Positions 47,015-54,122 of a stretch of 64,000 nt of DNA are shown in pieces. Position 1 is the stretch's first letter; each line of letters begins with the position of its first letter. The stretch comes from JACDBZ01 sp036262075 (GTDB lineage Bacteria > Chloroflexota > Limnocylindria > QHBO01), in the NCBI GenBank assembly GCA_036262075.1, contig DATAJO010000005.1:38246-102245 (forward strand), given 5' to 3'. Both the position numbers and the translations under genes were made by a program. Under the pieces are notes generated by a model that saw only the letters and a list, made by a program, of their open reading frames with translations, was not told where the DNA came from and did no database searches.

Positions 47015-47976
47015 CAGCACTGCGGGACGCGGCGGGAGGGTTGGCCATCTTGGTCGGTACCATCGCCGGGGTCGGCGTCGCAACCATCGCCATCGTCGCC
47101 CTTGTCACTCCGGCAGCGGTCACCACCGCCGATTCAGCCTCTCCTGCACCCAGCTTTGATGTCGCCGTCGCGCCGACGGCGATCGGCGGGCGGCTGGACA
47201 TCAGCGGCGATCGCACCGGGACGATGGAGCTCGACGAGGCGCAGGGGATCGGCGGTGGGCGCTATCAGGTCGAGGGCGATAGCATCACGATCGGGCCGGC
47301 GACGGATCCAATCCTCACAGGCCCGAACGGTCGGATCGTGTTCGACCGCGACACTGGAGACATCACGCTGATCGAGTTCGACGACCTGGCGCTGTACCTC
47401 GATCCGGATGAGTGCACTATCACCGAGGGCGCGATCAACGAGGGAGCGGGCCTGATGGCCGCGCTCGTTGAGTGTCGTGATGTCGCCGACGTCCGCGCAC
47501 GTGGCGTGATCGACGTCGTCGGTGTCGTGGCCCTGCCGGTCCAAACCCTTCGCGGGCGTGCGGGCCTTCCACGCAGCGGGGGAACCCTGGAGCTCGGATC
47601 AGCCCATCCGGAGGATGGCCCCGAAACTTCGGTAATCCTCGACAGGGTCGAGCTGTTCGTCGGGGGCGAGCCACGGGAGGATGGTCGGGTCACGTCGGGA
47701 GCCTTCACCGAGCATGGAGGCGTGGCGGTTGAGTACGACCCCGTTGCCGACCAGTTCTGGCTGACCCAGCTCTCGGCCGGTGACTACTACGCCATCACGT
47801 CTGAACCATGCCCGATCGCCGCGCGCGATCTGGGTCGTATCAGCTCGACGACCAGGGTGGTCGAGCTTGATATCGACTGCAGCGAGATGACCGACGCCGA
47901 GGGCGAACGCCTAGTCGTGACGGGCACGATCGTCGCGGACGTGATCCAGCTCGGTACCGAGAGCGAGGGGCACTAG
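47011..47976 (+). CDS. Anchored beta-rich secreted protein of the permease operon, function unknown
   Basis: The 321-residue product has one hydrophobic helix near the start (about 11-33), with no lipobox, so it is a membrane-anchored or secreted protein. The mature part (about 40-321) is rich in Asp, Thr, Gly and Val. It contains short repeats of strands such as GTMELDEAQGIGGGRYQVEG and TGPNGRIVFDRDTGD, and Cys residues near 130, 151, 268 and 290. I do not recognise a family. It occupies the place where a binding protein would be expected, but has no solute-binding-protein motif. It is the last gene of the five-gene coupled operon; a weak hairpin follows. Confidence 0.7.
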   Translation: MTALRDAAGGLAILVGTIAGVGVATIAIVALVTPAAVTTADSASPAPSFDVAVAPTAIGGRLDISGDRTGTMELDEAQGIGGGRYQVEGDSITIGPATDPILTGPNGRIVFDRDTGDITLIEFDDLALYLDPDECTITEGAINEGAGLMAALVECRDVADVRARGVIDVVGVVALPVQTLRGRAGLPRSGGTLELGSAHPEDGPETSVILDRVELFVGGEPREDGRVTSGAFTEHGGVAVEYDPVADQFWLTQLSAGDYYAITSEPCPIAARDLGRISSTTRVVELDIDCSEMTDAEGERLVVTGTIVADVIQLGTESEGH

Positions 47977-47981
47977 CCCGG

Positions 47982-48000
47982 GCCCCTGCGTTGCTGGGGC
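47982..48000 (+). terminator. Short GC-rich hairpin after the operon
   Basis: GCCCC/GGGGC stem with a 9-nt loop, 6 nt after the stop codon. There is no T-run, so termination is possible but weakly supported. The rest of the gap to 48121 shows only the tRNA-Cys promoter. Confidence 0.35.
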
Positions 48001-48066
48001 AGAAGGACCACTCGACGACCCTCAGCCATCGCTGACGCGGGGCGAGCGTGGTCGAAATGGCTGCTG

Positions 48067-48072
48067 TATCCT
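48067..48072 (+). promoter_or_regulatory. -10 element of tRNA-Cys
   Basis: TATCCT preceded by GCTG, 49 nt before the tRNA. A GGATCGGC...GCCGATCGG inverted repeat (48078-48111) lies in the leader. Confidence 0.4.
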
Positions 48073-48121
48073 CGTGATGGATCGGCTCCTCGCTCGGGGC
48101 CGATCGGCGGTGATGGCACGG

Positions 48122-48196
48122 GGCGACGTGCCCGAGTGGTTCAGGGAGCGGTCTGCAAAACCGCGTACACGGGTTCGATTCCCGTCGTCGCCTCCA
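48122..48196 (+). tRNA. tRNA-Cys (GCA)
   Basis: GGCGACG/CGTCGCC acceptor, TCCA end, stem GCGGT/ACCGC with loop CTGCAAA, anticodon GCA. Confidence 0.95.
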
Positions 48197-48277
48197 CCTT
48201 CCGGTACTCAGGTACCGCCCGCCAGCCGCCGATGTGCCCGTCGCTCTCGCGCCCGCCAGGGCGCACGCTGCACGGCG

Positions 48278-48493
48278 ATGACCGAACTCGAGGCCCAGCT
48301 GGCCCAGCTCGCCGAGCTCCGCACCCGGCGAACCGACACGACGCTCTACGCGCGCATCCGCCGCATGCGGCCGTTCGACCGCCGCTCGATCCGTGAGCCG
48401 GCCGAGCGCGACGCATACTGGGTCAACGTCCAGCGCCGCCTCGCCGCCATCGAGCTCGAGGCGCGCACGCTCTACGCCACCGCCGACCGGTAG
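48278..48493 (+). CDS. Small helical hypothetical protein
   Basis: The 71-residue ORF is predicted almost entirely helical and highly charged (LEAQLAQLAELRTRRTD, RRLAAIELEARTLYA). I recognise no family. Balanced residue use and its own ATG support coding, but no ribosome site is obvious. It lies between tRNA-Cys and tRNA-Leu and could belong to their transcript. Confidence 0.45.
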   Translation: MTELEAQLAQLAELRTRRTDTTLYARIRRMRPFDRRSIREPAERDAYWVNVQRRLAAIELEARTLYATADR

Positions 48494-48520
48494 GTTCTCA
48501 GGCTCTCGAGCCGTGTGCGC

Positions 48521-48526
48521 TAGGCT
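48521..48526 (+). promoter_or_regulatory. -10 element of tRNA-Leu (TAA)
   Basis: TAGGCT preceded by GCGC, 13 nt before the tRNA 5' end. Confidence 0.45.
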
Positions 48527-48539
48527 GTCAGCGCCGTGG

Positions 48540-48623
48540 GCCGGAGTGGCGGAACGGCAGACGCAGCCGGCTTAAACCCGGCGGCCGCAAGGCGTGGGGG
48601 TTCGAATCCCTCCTCCGGCACCA
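48540..48623 (+). tRNA. tRNA-Leu (TAA)
   Basis: GCCGGAG/CTCCGGC acceptor, ACCA end, stem GCCGG/CCGGC with loop CTTAAAC, anticodon TAA, and a long variable arm. Confidence 0.95.
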
Positions 48624-48639
48624 GTCCGCGCTCCCCGCG

Positions 48640-48825
48640 CTACTCGTCATCGGCCGACGGCGGCTCCACGGGGCGCATCGCGTCCTCGCCGACCGGGTCC
48701 TCCCCGGGCTGGGCGACCCGCGGATCGGCGTAGTCGGACGGATCGGTCTCCGTCGCCTGGAGCGTGGGGTGGGCGTCCTCGGGAGGCTTGCCGGCCCGGC
48801 GTTCGATCGGCGTCTCATCGGTCAT
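48640..48825 (-). CDS. Small acidic hypothetical protein
   Basis: The 61-residue ORF starts at ATG 48825 (MTDETPIERRAGKPPEDAHP) and is rich in Asp, Glu and Pro, so it is probably disordered. An in-frame start at 48849 adds eight residues. It follows the CpaE-like gene on the same strand by 34 nt and may be co-transcribed. No family is recognised, and it could be a chance frame. Confidence 0.4.
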   Translation of the reverse strand: MTDETPIERRAGKPPEDAHPTLQATETDPSDYADPRVAQPGEDPVGEDAMRPVEPPSADDE

Positions 48826-48859
48826 GCGCGACGCCGTCGCACATGCCATGCCGACGAGG

Positions 48860-50092
48860 CTAGCGGCGACCGAAGATGCCGCGCCGCTCCCGGACCTTCG
48901 GCGACGGAGCCGATGCGACCGGCTGGAAGCCGATGACCGCCTCCGCGATCCGTCGCATGGCGAGCGCCGCCGGTGACGTCGGACGGCCGATCACGATCGG
49001 CACGCCCTCGTTCACGGATCGGATCATGTCGATCTCGGTGTAGGGGACATCGGCCGCTGGCTTCACGCGAAGCAGGTTCTCGACGTCGCGCGACTTCAGC
49101 AGCTCGTTCGGGAACACGTGGTTGACGACGAGGTGCCGTCGGGCGCGGAGCGGCGTCGTCTCGGCCAGGAAGGCGGCCAGCAGGCTCGTGGCGCGAAGCG
49201 CGGCGATCTCGGGGAAGAGGACGAAGAGGTGGACGTCGGCCTGCTCGAGCGTCCACATCGTGCGCGGCTCGAGCCGATTGCCGAGGTCGATGACGATGTG
49301 GTCGAACGACGGCCGATAGACCGCCACCAGGCGCTGGACCTGGTCGAGCGTGACCCGGAAGTCGGCCTCCGGTCGGCTCGGCGCGGCGAGGACCGACAGG
49401 CCGGAGCCGTGGACGTCGAGGTACGAGCGGGCGAGGTTCGGGTCGTTGAGCGCGGCCTCGTCGCTGGCGACGAGCGCGACGTCGTAGCGCGGGGTGAGGT
49501 TGAGGTGGGTGGCGACCTGGCCGAACTGGAGGTCGAGGTCGATGAGCAGCACGCGTGACGCCGGGAGCTGCGGTCCGCCGTTGGCGCGGGCAGGCGGTGG
49601 AGTCCCGCCACCGGCGAGGAGGACGGCGGTGTTCACCGCCAGCGTCGTCGTCCCGACCCCGCCCTTCGGGCTGTAGAACGCGATGAGCTCGGCGCCCTGG
49701 TGGCTGGCGTGCGCCTCGGGCGTGACCTTGCCGGAGCGGATGAGGAGGGCGAGCACCCGCGACTCGAGCTCGCTGCGATCGAAGCCCGCGGGCAGGACGT
49801 CATCGGCGCCGGCCTCGAGGAAGGCGATGCGCGCCTCGACGTCCCGCGCCGGAGCGACGACGAGCACCGGCGTGACACCGGCACCGCCGCCCGACCGGAG
49901 CGCGCCGATGGCGCCGGAGGCGGCGAGACCCTCGGCCACGACGAGGTCGATCGGCTCGTCGCGCATGACGGCCACGGCATCGGCCGGGGTGCCGACGACG
50001 GTGGTGCGGTAGCCGGCCGCGGCGAGCGCGCCCTCCAGCTGGGCGCGCAGCTCGGACTCACGTGCGCAGATGAGGATCGGGTTGGACGGCAT
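48860..50092 (-). CDS. CpaE/TadZ-like pilus assembly ATPase
   Basis: The 410-residue protein begins with a receiver-like domain (ILICARESELRAQLEGALAA, with DLVVAEG and VLVVAPARDVEARIAFLEAGADDVLPAG). It then has a MinD/ParA-type ATPase with the deviant Walker A AFYSPKGGVGTTTLAVNTAV (about 137-156) and LLIDLDLQFGQVATHLNL. CpaE/TadZ localises the Tad pilus machine. It fits with the TadE/TadG genes at the left edge, although the locus is 47 kb away. ATG at 50092 has GAGGAA upstream; an in-frame extension to 50305 overlaps the divergent rpsF leader and is rejected. Confidence 0.87.
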   Translation of the reverse strand: MPSNPILICARESELRAQLEGALAAAGYRTTVVGTPADAVAVMRDEPIDLVVAEGLAASGAIGALRSGGGAGVTPVLVVAPARDVEARIAFLEAGADDVLPAGFDRSELESRVLALLIRSGKVTPEAHASHQGAELIAFYSPKGGVGTTTLAVNTAVLLAGGGTPPPARANGGPQLPASRVLLIDLDLQFGQVATHLNLTPRYDVALVASDEAALNDPNLARSYLDVHGSGLSVLAAPSRPEADFRVTLDQVQRLVAVYRPSFDHIVIDLGNRLEPRTMWTLEQADVHLFVLFPEIAALRATSLLAAFLAETTPLRARRHLVVNHVFPNELLKSRDVENLLRVKPAADVPYTEIDMIRSVNEGVPIVIGRPTSPAALAMRRIAEAVIGFQPVASAPSPKVRERRGIFGRR

Positions 50093-50131
50093 GGTTCCTC
50101 GGGTGACGGATGGCGCAGGATCGGCTCGGCG

Positions 50132-50137
50132 AGTATA
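50132..50137 (-). promoter_or_regulatory. -10 element of the CpaE-like gene
   Basis: TATACT on the minus strand, about 39 nt before the ATG. It lies 41 bp from the divergent rpsF -10, so the two upstream promoter regions overlap. Confidence 0.5.
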
Positions 50138-50178
50138 CGGGCGCCTCTCGGGCGCTGGCGAGACGGGTCCCTCCCGGC

Positions 50179-50184
50179 TATACT
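50179..50184 (+). promoter_or_regulatory. -10 element of rpsF-ssb-rpsR
   Basis: TATACT preceded by CGGC, with a leader of about 113 nt before rpsF that carries two hairpins. Confidence 0.55.
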
Positions 50185-50191
50185 GCGCGGG

Positions 50192-50224
50192 CGCCTCCAG
50201 CCAGCGGAGGCGTACCCATTGGGT
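50192..50224 (+). promoter_or_regulatory. Hairpins in the rpsF leader
   Basis: CGCCTCC/GGAGGCG (7 bp, 7-nt loop) is followed at once by ACCC/GGGT (loop ATT). Their position early in the S6 operon leader suggests feedback control by S6 or S6:S18, which is known in other bacteria. I could not match the known S6:S18 motif, so this is only a candidate. Confidence 0.4.
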
Positions 50225-50303
50225 CCACATCCCTTCTGCCGTGCCGGTCGAGTTGCCCTCGTCGAGCGCCGCAACCCCAGAGAAGAGGAGGACGACGCAC
50301 CCC

Positions 50304-50900
50304 ATGCGCCGTTACGAGCTCATGCTCCTGCTTCGACCCGACCTGGAGGACGACAAGCTCCAGTCCGCGGTCGAGAAGGTCACCCGCGCCATCGTCAACG
50401 GAGGCGGCAGCCTCAGCAAGGTCTCTCCGTGGGGCAAGCGCCGCCTCGCGTACGAGATCAGCCACTTCCGCGAGGCGAGCTACTTCCTGATCCACTTCGA
50501 CATCGAGCCCGCCCAGGTCCGCGACATCGAGCGCGGGCTGCTGATCAGCGACGAGATCCTCCGTCACCTCGTGACGGTGATCGAGGATCGCGGCCCGGTC
50601 GACGAGGTTCCGCCGGCGGCAGCACCGCGCGAGGCGGCCGTATCGGACGGCGTCGACGCCGATGATGGCGGCAAGGCCGGTGAGGCCCCTGAGGCCGATG
50701 AGGCCGATGAGGCCGCTGAGGCCGGTGAGGCCGATACGGCCGGTGACGAGGCCGACGACGTGGCCGCGACGGCCGACATCGACGGCGAGGCCCGTGGCGA
50801 ATCGGCGCAGGCCGATGACGTGGCCGAGACGGCCGATGCGGACGGCGCCGGGACCCCGACCGACGAGCCCGCAGTTGCGGGAGAGCGCGCCGAGGGCTGA
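50304..50900 (+). CDS. rpsF: 30S ribosomal protein S6 with long acidic tail
   Basis: Residues 1-97 form a normal S6: RRYELMLLLRPDLEDDKL, GGGSLSKVSPWGKRRLAYEI and a ferredoxin-like fold that binds S18 and 16S rRNA. The remaining 100 residues are a disordered acidic tail of Glu, Ala, Asp and Gly (ADEADEAAEAGEAD), partly coded by 9-bp tandem repeats, making the protein 198 residues rather than the usual 95-135. GAGGAGG stands about 11 nt before the ATG at 50304. It is first in the standard rpsF-ssb-rpsR operon. Confidence 0.95.
   Translation: MRRYELMLLLRPDLEDDKLQSAVEKVTRAIVNGGGSLSKVSPWGKRRLAYEISHFREASYFLIHFDIEPAQVRDIERGLLISDEILRHLVTVIEDRGPVDEVPPAAAPREAAVSDGVDADDGGKAGEAPEADEADEAAEAGEADTAGDEADDVAATADIDGEARGESAQADDVAETADADGAGTPTDEPAVAGERAEG
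50682..50735 (+). repeat. 9-bp tandem repeat in rpsF tail
   Basis: Six in-frame copies of GAGGCCGAT-like units (GAGGCCCCT, GAGGCCGAT twice, GAGGCCGCT, GAGGCCGGT, GAGGCCGAT) encode Glu-Ala-Asp-type triplets. Copy number could change by slippage without shifting the frame. Confidence 0.85.
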
Positions 50901-50927
50901 CCGCCCGATTCGGCCAGGAGGAGAGCC

Positions 50928-51383
50928 ATGACGCTCAACAAGATGATGATCATCGGCAATCTCGGCGCCGACCCCGAGCTGCGCTATACGCCCAGCGGCA
51001 AGGCCGTCACCGAGCTCCGCGTCGCCGTGAACAACAACCAGCGCGGCCCGGACGGGGAGTGGGTCGAGGAGACCCTCTGGTTCCGCGTCAACGTCTGGGA
51101 GCAGGCCGCCGAGCGCCTGGCCGAGCAGCTGCGCAAGGGCAACAAGGTCTACGCCGAGGGCCAGCTCCGCGTCCGCGAGTTCGAGGGCCGTGACGGCGAG
51201 AAGCGCCAGTCGCTCGAGCTCGCCTTCGCCCGCGTCGTCAACCTCGAGCGCCGTCCGCGCGACGAGGCCGGCGGCAGCGAGGGCGGCGGCTACCGCGATG
51301 CGCCGCCCGCCGTCCGACCGCGTGGCGCCGGCCAGTCTTCGGCGCCGGGCGCCGAGATGGACGTCGACGACATCCCGTTCTGA
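50928..51383 (+). CDS. ssb: Single-stranded DNA-binding protein
   Basis: The 151-residue SSB has the OB fold (LNKMMIIGNLGADPELRYTP, then WFRVNVWEQAAERLAEQLRK) and a Gly/Arg/Ala-rich linker. It ends in the acidic interaction tip MDVDDIPF, which recruits repair and replication partners. GGAGGAGAG lies about 5 nt before the ATG. The position between S6 and S18 genes is the common bacterial arrangement. Confidence 0.96.
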   Translation: MTLNKMMIIGNLGADPELRYTPSGKAVTELRVAVNNNQRGPDGEWVEETLWFRVNVWEQAAERLAEQLRKGNKVYAEGQLRVREFEGRDGEKRQSLELAFARVVNLERRPRDEAGGSEGGGYRDAPPAVRPRGAGQSSAPGAEMDVDDIPF

Positions 51384-51414
51384 TCAGCACACACCGAGGA
51401 ATCAGTAGAAACCG

Positions 51415-51684
51415 ATGGCAAGCCCCCGTTCCCGCCGCGAGACGGCGGACTACTACCGCGACCGGCGTCGGCGCAAGGTCTGCAACTTCTGCGTCGACAA
51501 GGCGGAGAGCATCGACTACAAGGAGGTCAACCGCCTCCGCCGCTACCTGAGCGAGCGGGCGAAGATCGAGCCGCGCCGCAAGACCGGGACGTGCGCCCGG
51601 CACCAGCGGATGCTGACGACCGCGCTGAAGCGGGCCCGTCACGTCGCGCTGCTCCCGTACGCTCCCCAGCACCTCCGCCCGTAG
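51415..51684 (+). CDS. rpsR: 30S ribosomal protein S18, zinc-binding form
   Basis: The 89-residue protein has KVCNFC and GTCARHQRML, giving a CxxC plus CxxH set as in zinc-binding S18 (C+ type). YKEVNRLRRYLSERAKIEPR is the core motif. S18 pairs with S6 on the platform of the 30S subunit. A GC-rich hairpin follows at 51696. Confidence 0.96.
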   Translation: MASPRSRRETADYYRDRRRRKVCNFCVDKAESIDYKEVNRLRRYLSERAKIEPRRKTGTCARHQRMLTTALKRARHVALLPYAPQHLRP

Positions 51685-51695
51685 GCACCTGACGG

Positions 51696-51723
51696 CCGGC
51701 CGGGCGGCGATCGCCCCGGCCGG
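51696..51723 (+). terminator. Hairpin after rpsR
   Basis: Nine-base-pair stem CCGGCCGGG/CCCGGCCGG with a 10-nt loop, 12 nt after the rpsR stop. No T-run follows. It may end the S6 operon or act with a protein factor. Confidence 0.4.
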
Positions 51724-51743
51724 GCCGCACCCGACGGGCGCCG

Positions 51744-52550
51744 ATGCCGAACGAGCTGCTCCTCGCGGCCTCCGGCCTGCTGGCCGGGGCCTTCGGCGCG
51801 CTCCTCGGCCTCGGCGGCGGGATCCTCATCGTCCCGATCCTGACCCTCGGCTTCGGCGTGCCGCTGCCGGCGGCGGTCGGGACGAGCCTGATCTCCGTCA
51901 TCGCCACCTCGACCGGCGCCGCGGCCATCAACGTCCGCGCCGGGCGCGCCGACGTGCGCCTGGGCATCACCCTCGCCGCGGGCACGGTCGTCGGCGCCGT
52001 CACCGGCGGCATCCTCGCCGGGTTCGTTCCCGAGCGCATCGTCGCCGGGCTGTTCGCCCTGCTCCTCGTGTACACCGGCGTGACGATGGTGCGCGGGCTC
52101 TTCGCCGGCGGACGCGGGGAGGACCCGGCGGCCGTCGACCCGTCGGCGCCCGACGGTCCGAGCGCGCCGGCGTATCGGACCCGGCGCCTGCCTACCGCGA
52201 TCGCCGGGTCGTTCGTCGGCGGCAACGTCTCCGGGCTGCTCGGCGTGGGCGGCGGCGTGGTCATGGTGCCGCTCATGCACCTCGTGATGGGCGCGCCGAT
52301 CAAGGTCGCGGCGGCGACGTCGAACTTCATGATCGGCCTGACCGCGGCCGCCGGGGCGTTCGCGTACCTGTTCCGCGGCGATATCGACGCGCGGCTCGCG
52401 GCACCGGTCATCCTCGGCGTCGCCGCCGGGGCCGCGCTCGGCGCGACGGTGTCGGGCCGCATCGGCACCCGCCCGCTCGTCGGCCTGTTCGTCGTCGTCG
52501 TTGCCTACGTCGCCGTCCGCATGGCGCTCCTCGCGCTCGGGGCCGCATGA
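51744..52550 (+). CDS. TauE/SafE-family membrane transporter
   Basis: The 268-residue protein has about eight helices in two repeats. The repeats are marked by FGALLGLGGGILIVPILTL (about 17-35) and NVSGLLGVGGGVVMVPLMHL (about 160-180), the TauE/SafE signature. The family exports sulfite, sulfoacetate or related organosulfur anions; the substrate is unknown here. A polar loop (RGEDPAAVDPSAPDGPSAP) separates the halves. It overlaps the DUF1634 gene by ATGA, a pairing seen in many genomes. Confidence 0.9.
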   Translation: MPNELLLAASGLLAGAFGALLGLGGGILIVPILTLGFGVPLPAAVGTSLISVIATSTGAAAINVRAGRADVRLGITLAAGTVVGAVTGGILAGFVPERIVAGLFALLLVYTGVTMVRGLFAGGRGEDPAAVDPSAPDGPSAPAYRTRRLPTAIAGSFVGGNVSGLLGVGGGVVMVPLMHLVMGAPIKVAAATSNFMIGLTAAAGAFAYLFRGDIDARLAAPVILGVAAGAALGATVSGRIGTRPLVGLFVVVVAYVAVRMALLALGAA

Positions 52551-52909
52551 GCGCGTCGTCGCGCCGAGCGGGCGCCCGCTCGTTCGAGGCGGTGGCGACG
52601 ATCCTCCGGCTCGGGACGCTGCTGGCCGTCGTCGTCATCGCCACCGGCCTGGCCTGGGCGCTGGCGACCGATGCCCCGGCCCGGACCGACGAGACCGTCC
52701 TCGAGCTCGTCGGTGACGGGGGGCCGGACGCGGTCATCGGCATCGGGCTCATCGGGCTCGCCCTCGTGCCCATCGGCGCGCTGGCGGCGGCGGTGGTGAC
52801 GTTCGCCCGCGCGGGGGAGCGGCGGCCGCTGGCGGTCGCCGCATCGGTCCTCGTGCTCATGCTGGCGACGCTGGTCGCGGCCTTCGGCATCGGCGCACCC
52901 GGCGCCTGA
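52547..52909 (+). CDS. DUF1634 membrane protein
   Basis: The 120-residue protein has three hydrophobic helices (about 23-41, 58-82 and 91-116) and matches DUF1634 in size, topology and linkage to TauE. It is probably a partner or regulator of that transporter. Its role is not known. Confidence 0.8.
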   Translation: MSASSRRAGARSFEAVATILRLGTLLAVVVIATGLAWALATDAPARTDETVLELVGDGGPDAVIGIGLIGLALVPIGALAAAVVTFARAGERRPLAVAASVLVLMLATLVAAFGIGAPGA

Positions 52910-52950
52910 CGGACCTCGGTTGACGCCGTTCGGCGTGTCGGCGACACTCG

Positions 52951-53066
52951 GCCAGCCCGAGGGGGAGTACCCCTGACAGGTGCCATCGTCACGACGGCGG
53001 TCTGCGCAGATCACGCCCGGTGGCACCGACCCGTTCCATCGCTGGTCGGGAGAGACCTTCGGCTTC
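52951..53066 (+). promoter_or_regulatory. yybP-ykoY manganese riboswitch
   Basis: Conserved elements appear in order: GGGGAGTA (52962-52969), a CATCGTCA box (52984-52991), and GAGACC (53052-53057). The closing stem is CCGAGGG (52957-52963) with CCTTCGG (53056-53062, one G-U). Two inner helices are GGTGCCA/TGGCACC (52979-52985 with 53021-53027) and CCGACC/GGTCGG (53026-53031 with 53044-53049; they share two bases at the edge). The downstream gene is terC, a classic target. Since the ribosome site GGAGGT follows a few bases after the closing stem, control of translation is likely. Confidence 0.82.
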
Positions 53067-53087
53067 TAGCTGGAGGTATGTCCGACG

Positions 53088-54104
53088 ATGCCCGACCTTT
53101 TCTCGTGGATCCTGTTCGCCGTCCTCGTGGGCGGCCTGCTCTGTCTCGACCTGTTCGTCTTCCACCGTGACGCGCGCCCGGTCCGCATGCGCGAGGCGGC
53201 GGCCTGGGTCGCCGTGTGGGTTGCCCTCGGCCTCGGCTTCGGGGCCTGGATCTTCCTGACCCGCGGCGCGACCAGCGGCGGCGAGTACCTGGCCGGCTAC
53301 CTCATCGAGTACTCGCTCTCGATGGACAACGTCTTCGTCTTCGCCGTCCTGTTCGGCTACTTCGCCGTCCCGGCCGCGTACCAGCATCGGCTCCTGTTCT
53401 GGGGCGTCCTGGGCGCGATCGTGTTCCGCGCGATCTTCGTCGTCGGCGGCATCGCCCTCCTCGAGTCCTTCGCGTTCGTCGTCTACGTCTTCGGCGCGCT
53501 GCTGCTGCTCACCGCCTGGCGGATGCTGTCGGCCGACGCCGAGCACGTCGACCCCGGCGCCAACCCGGTGCTCAAGCTCGTCCGTCGCCTCGTGCCGATG
53601 ACCGACGGATACCGGGGGCATCGGTTCTTCGTGCGCGAGGGCGGCCGGCTCCTCGCGACCCCCCTGTTCGCGGCCCTCGTCGTCATCGAGACGAGCGACG
53701 TGATGTTCGCGATCGACAGCGTGCCGGCCATCCTGTCGGTGACGACCGACACGTTCATCGTGTTCACGTCGAACGCGTTCGCGATCATGGGCCTGCGCTC
53801 GCTCTACTTCCTCCTCGCCGGCATGGTCGAGCGCTTCGCCTACCTGAAGTACGGCCTGGCGGCGCTGCTCGCGTTCGCCGGCGCGAAGCTGCTCCTGAGC
53901 GACGTCGTCCACCTCGACGTGTGGGTCTCGCTCGGGATCATCGTCTCTATCCTCGTCGTGTCGGTGGTGGCCTCCCTGATCGCGACCAGCCGGGAGTCCG
54001 ATGCGCCGGCGCGCGATTCCGCCGTGCGCTGGCGGCTCGCGCTCGGCATGATCGGAGCCGCACTGCTGCTCGCGGCCATGGTGGCCATGCTCAGCCTGCT
54101 CTGA
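53088..54104 (+). CDS. TerC/Alx-family membrane protein (probable Mn2+ exporter)
   Basis: The 338-residue protein has about nine membrane helices and the family motifs FVFHRDARPVRMREA, EYSLSMDNVFVFAVLF and VVIETSDVMFAIDSVPAI, with conserved acidic residues in the membrane (DN and ETSD) that may bind metal. TerC relatives such as Alx and MeeF are linked to Mn2+ export and metallation of secreted proteins. The Mn riboswitch in its leader supports this. GGAGGT lies about 10 nt before the ATG. It is followed 18 nt later by a cation exchanger gene. Confidence 0.92.
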   Translation: MPDLFSWILFAVLVGGLLCLDLFVFHRDARPVRMREAAAWVAVWVALGLGFGAWIFLTRGATSGGEYLAGYLIEYSLSMDNVFVFAVLFGYFAVPAAYQHRLLFWGVLGAIVFRAIFVVGGIALLESFAFVVYVFGALLLLTAWRMLSADAEHVDPGANPVLKLVRRLVPMTDGYRGHRFFVREGGRLLATPLFAALVVIETSDVMFAIDSVPAILSVTTDTFIVFTSNAFAIMGLRSLYFLLAGMVERFAYLKYGLAALLAFAGAKLLLSDVVHLDVWVSLGIIVSILVVSVVASLIATSRESDAPARDSAVRWRLALGMIGAALLLAAMVAMLSLL

Positions 54105-54122
54105 CCCCGCGCTGAGGTACCG

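Noticed and set aside
47982..48000. Strong rho-independent terminator after the permease operon
   Set aside because: The stem is short and no T-run follows, so it is listed only as a weak candidate.
43047..48121. Integrated element with attachment repeats made from the tRNA-Gln 3' end
   Set aside because: No second copy of the tRNA-Gln 3' sequence was found before tRNA-Cys, and there is no integrase or transposase. The block may still be acquired, but not with visible att sites.
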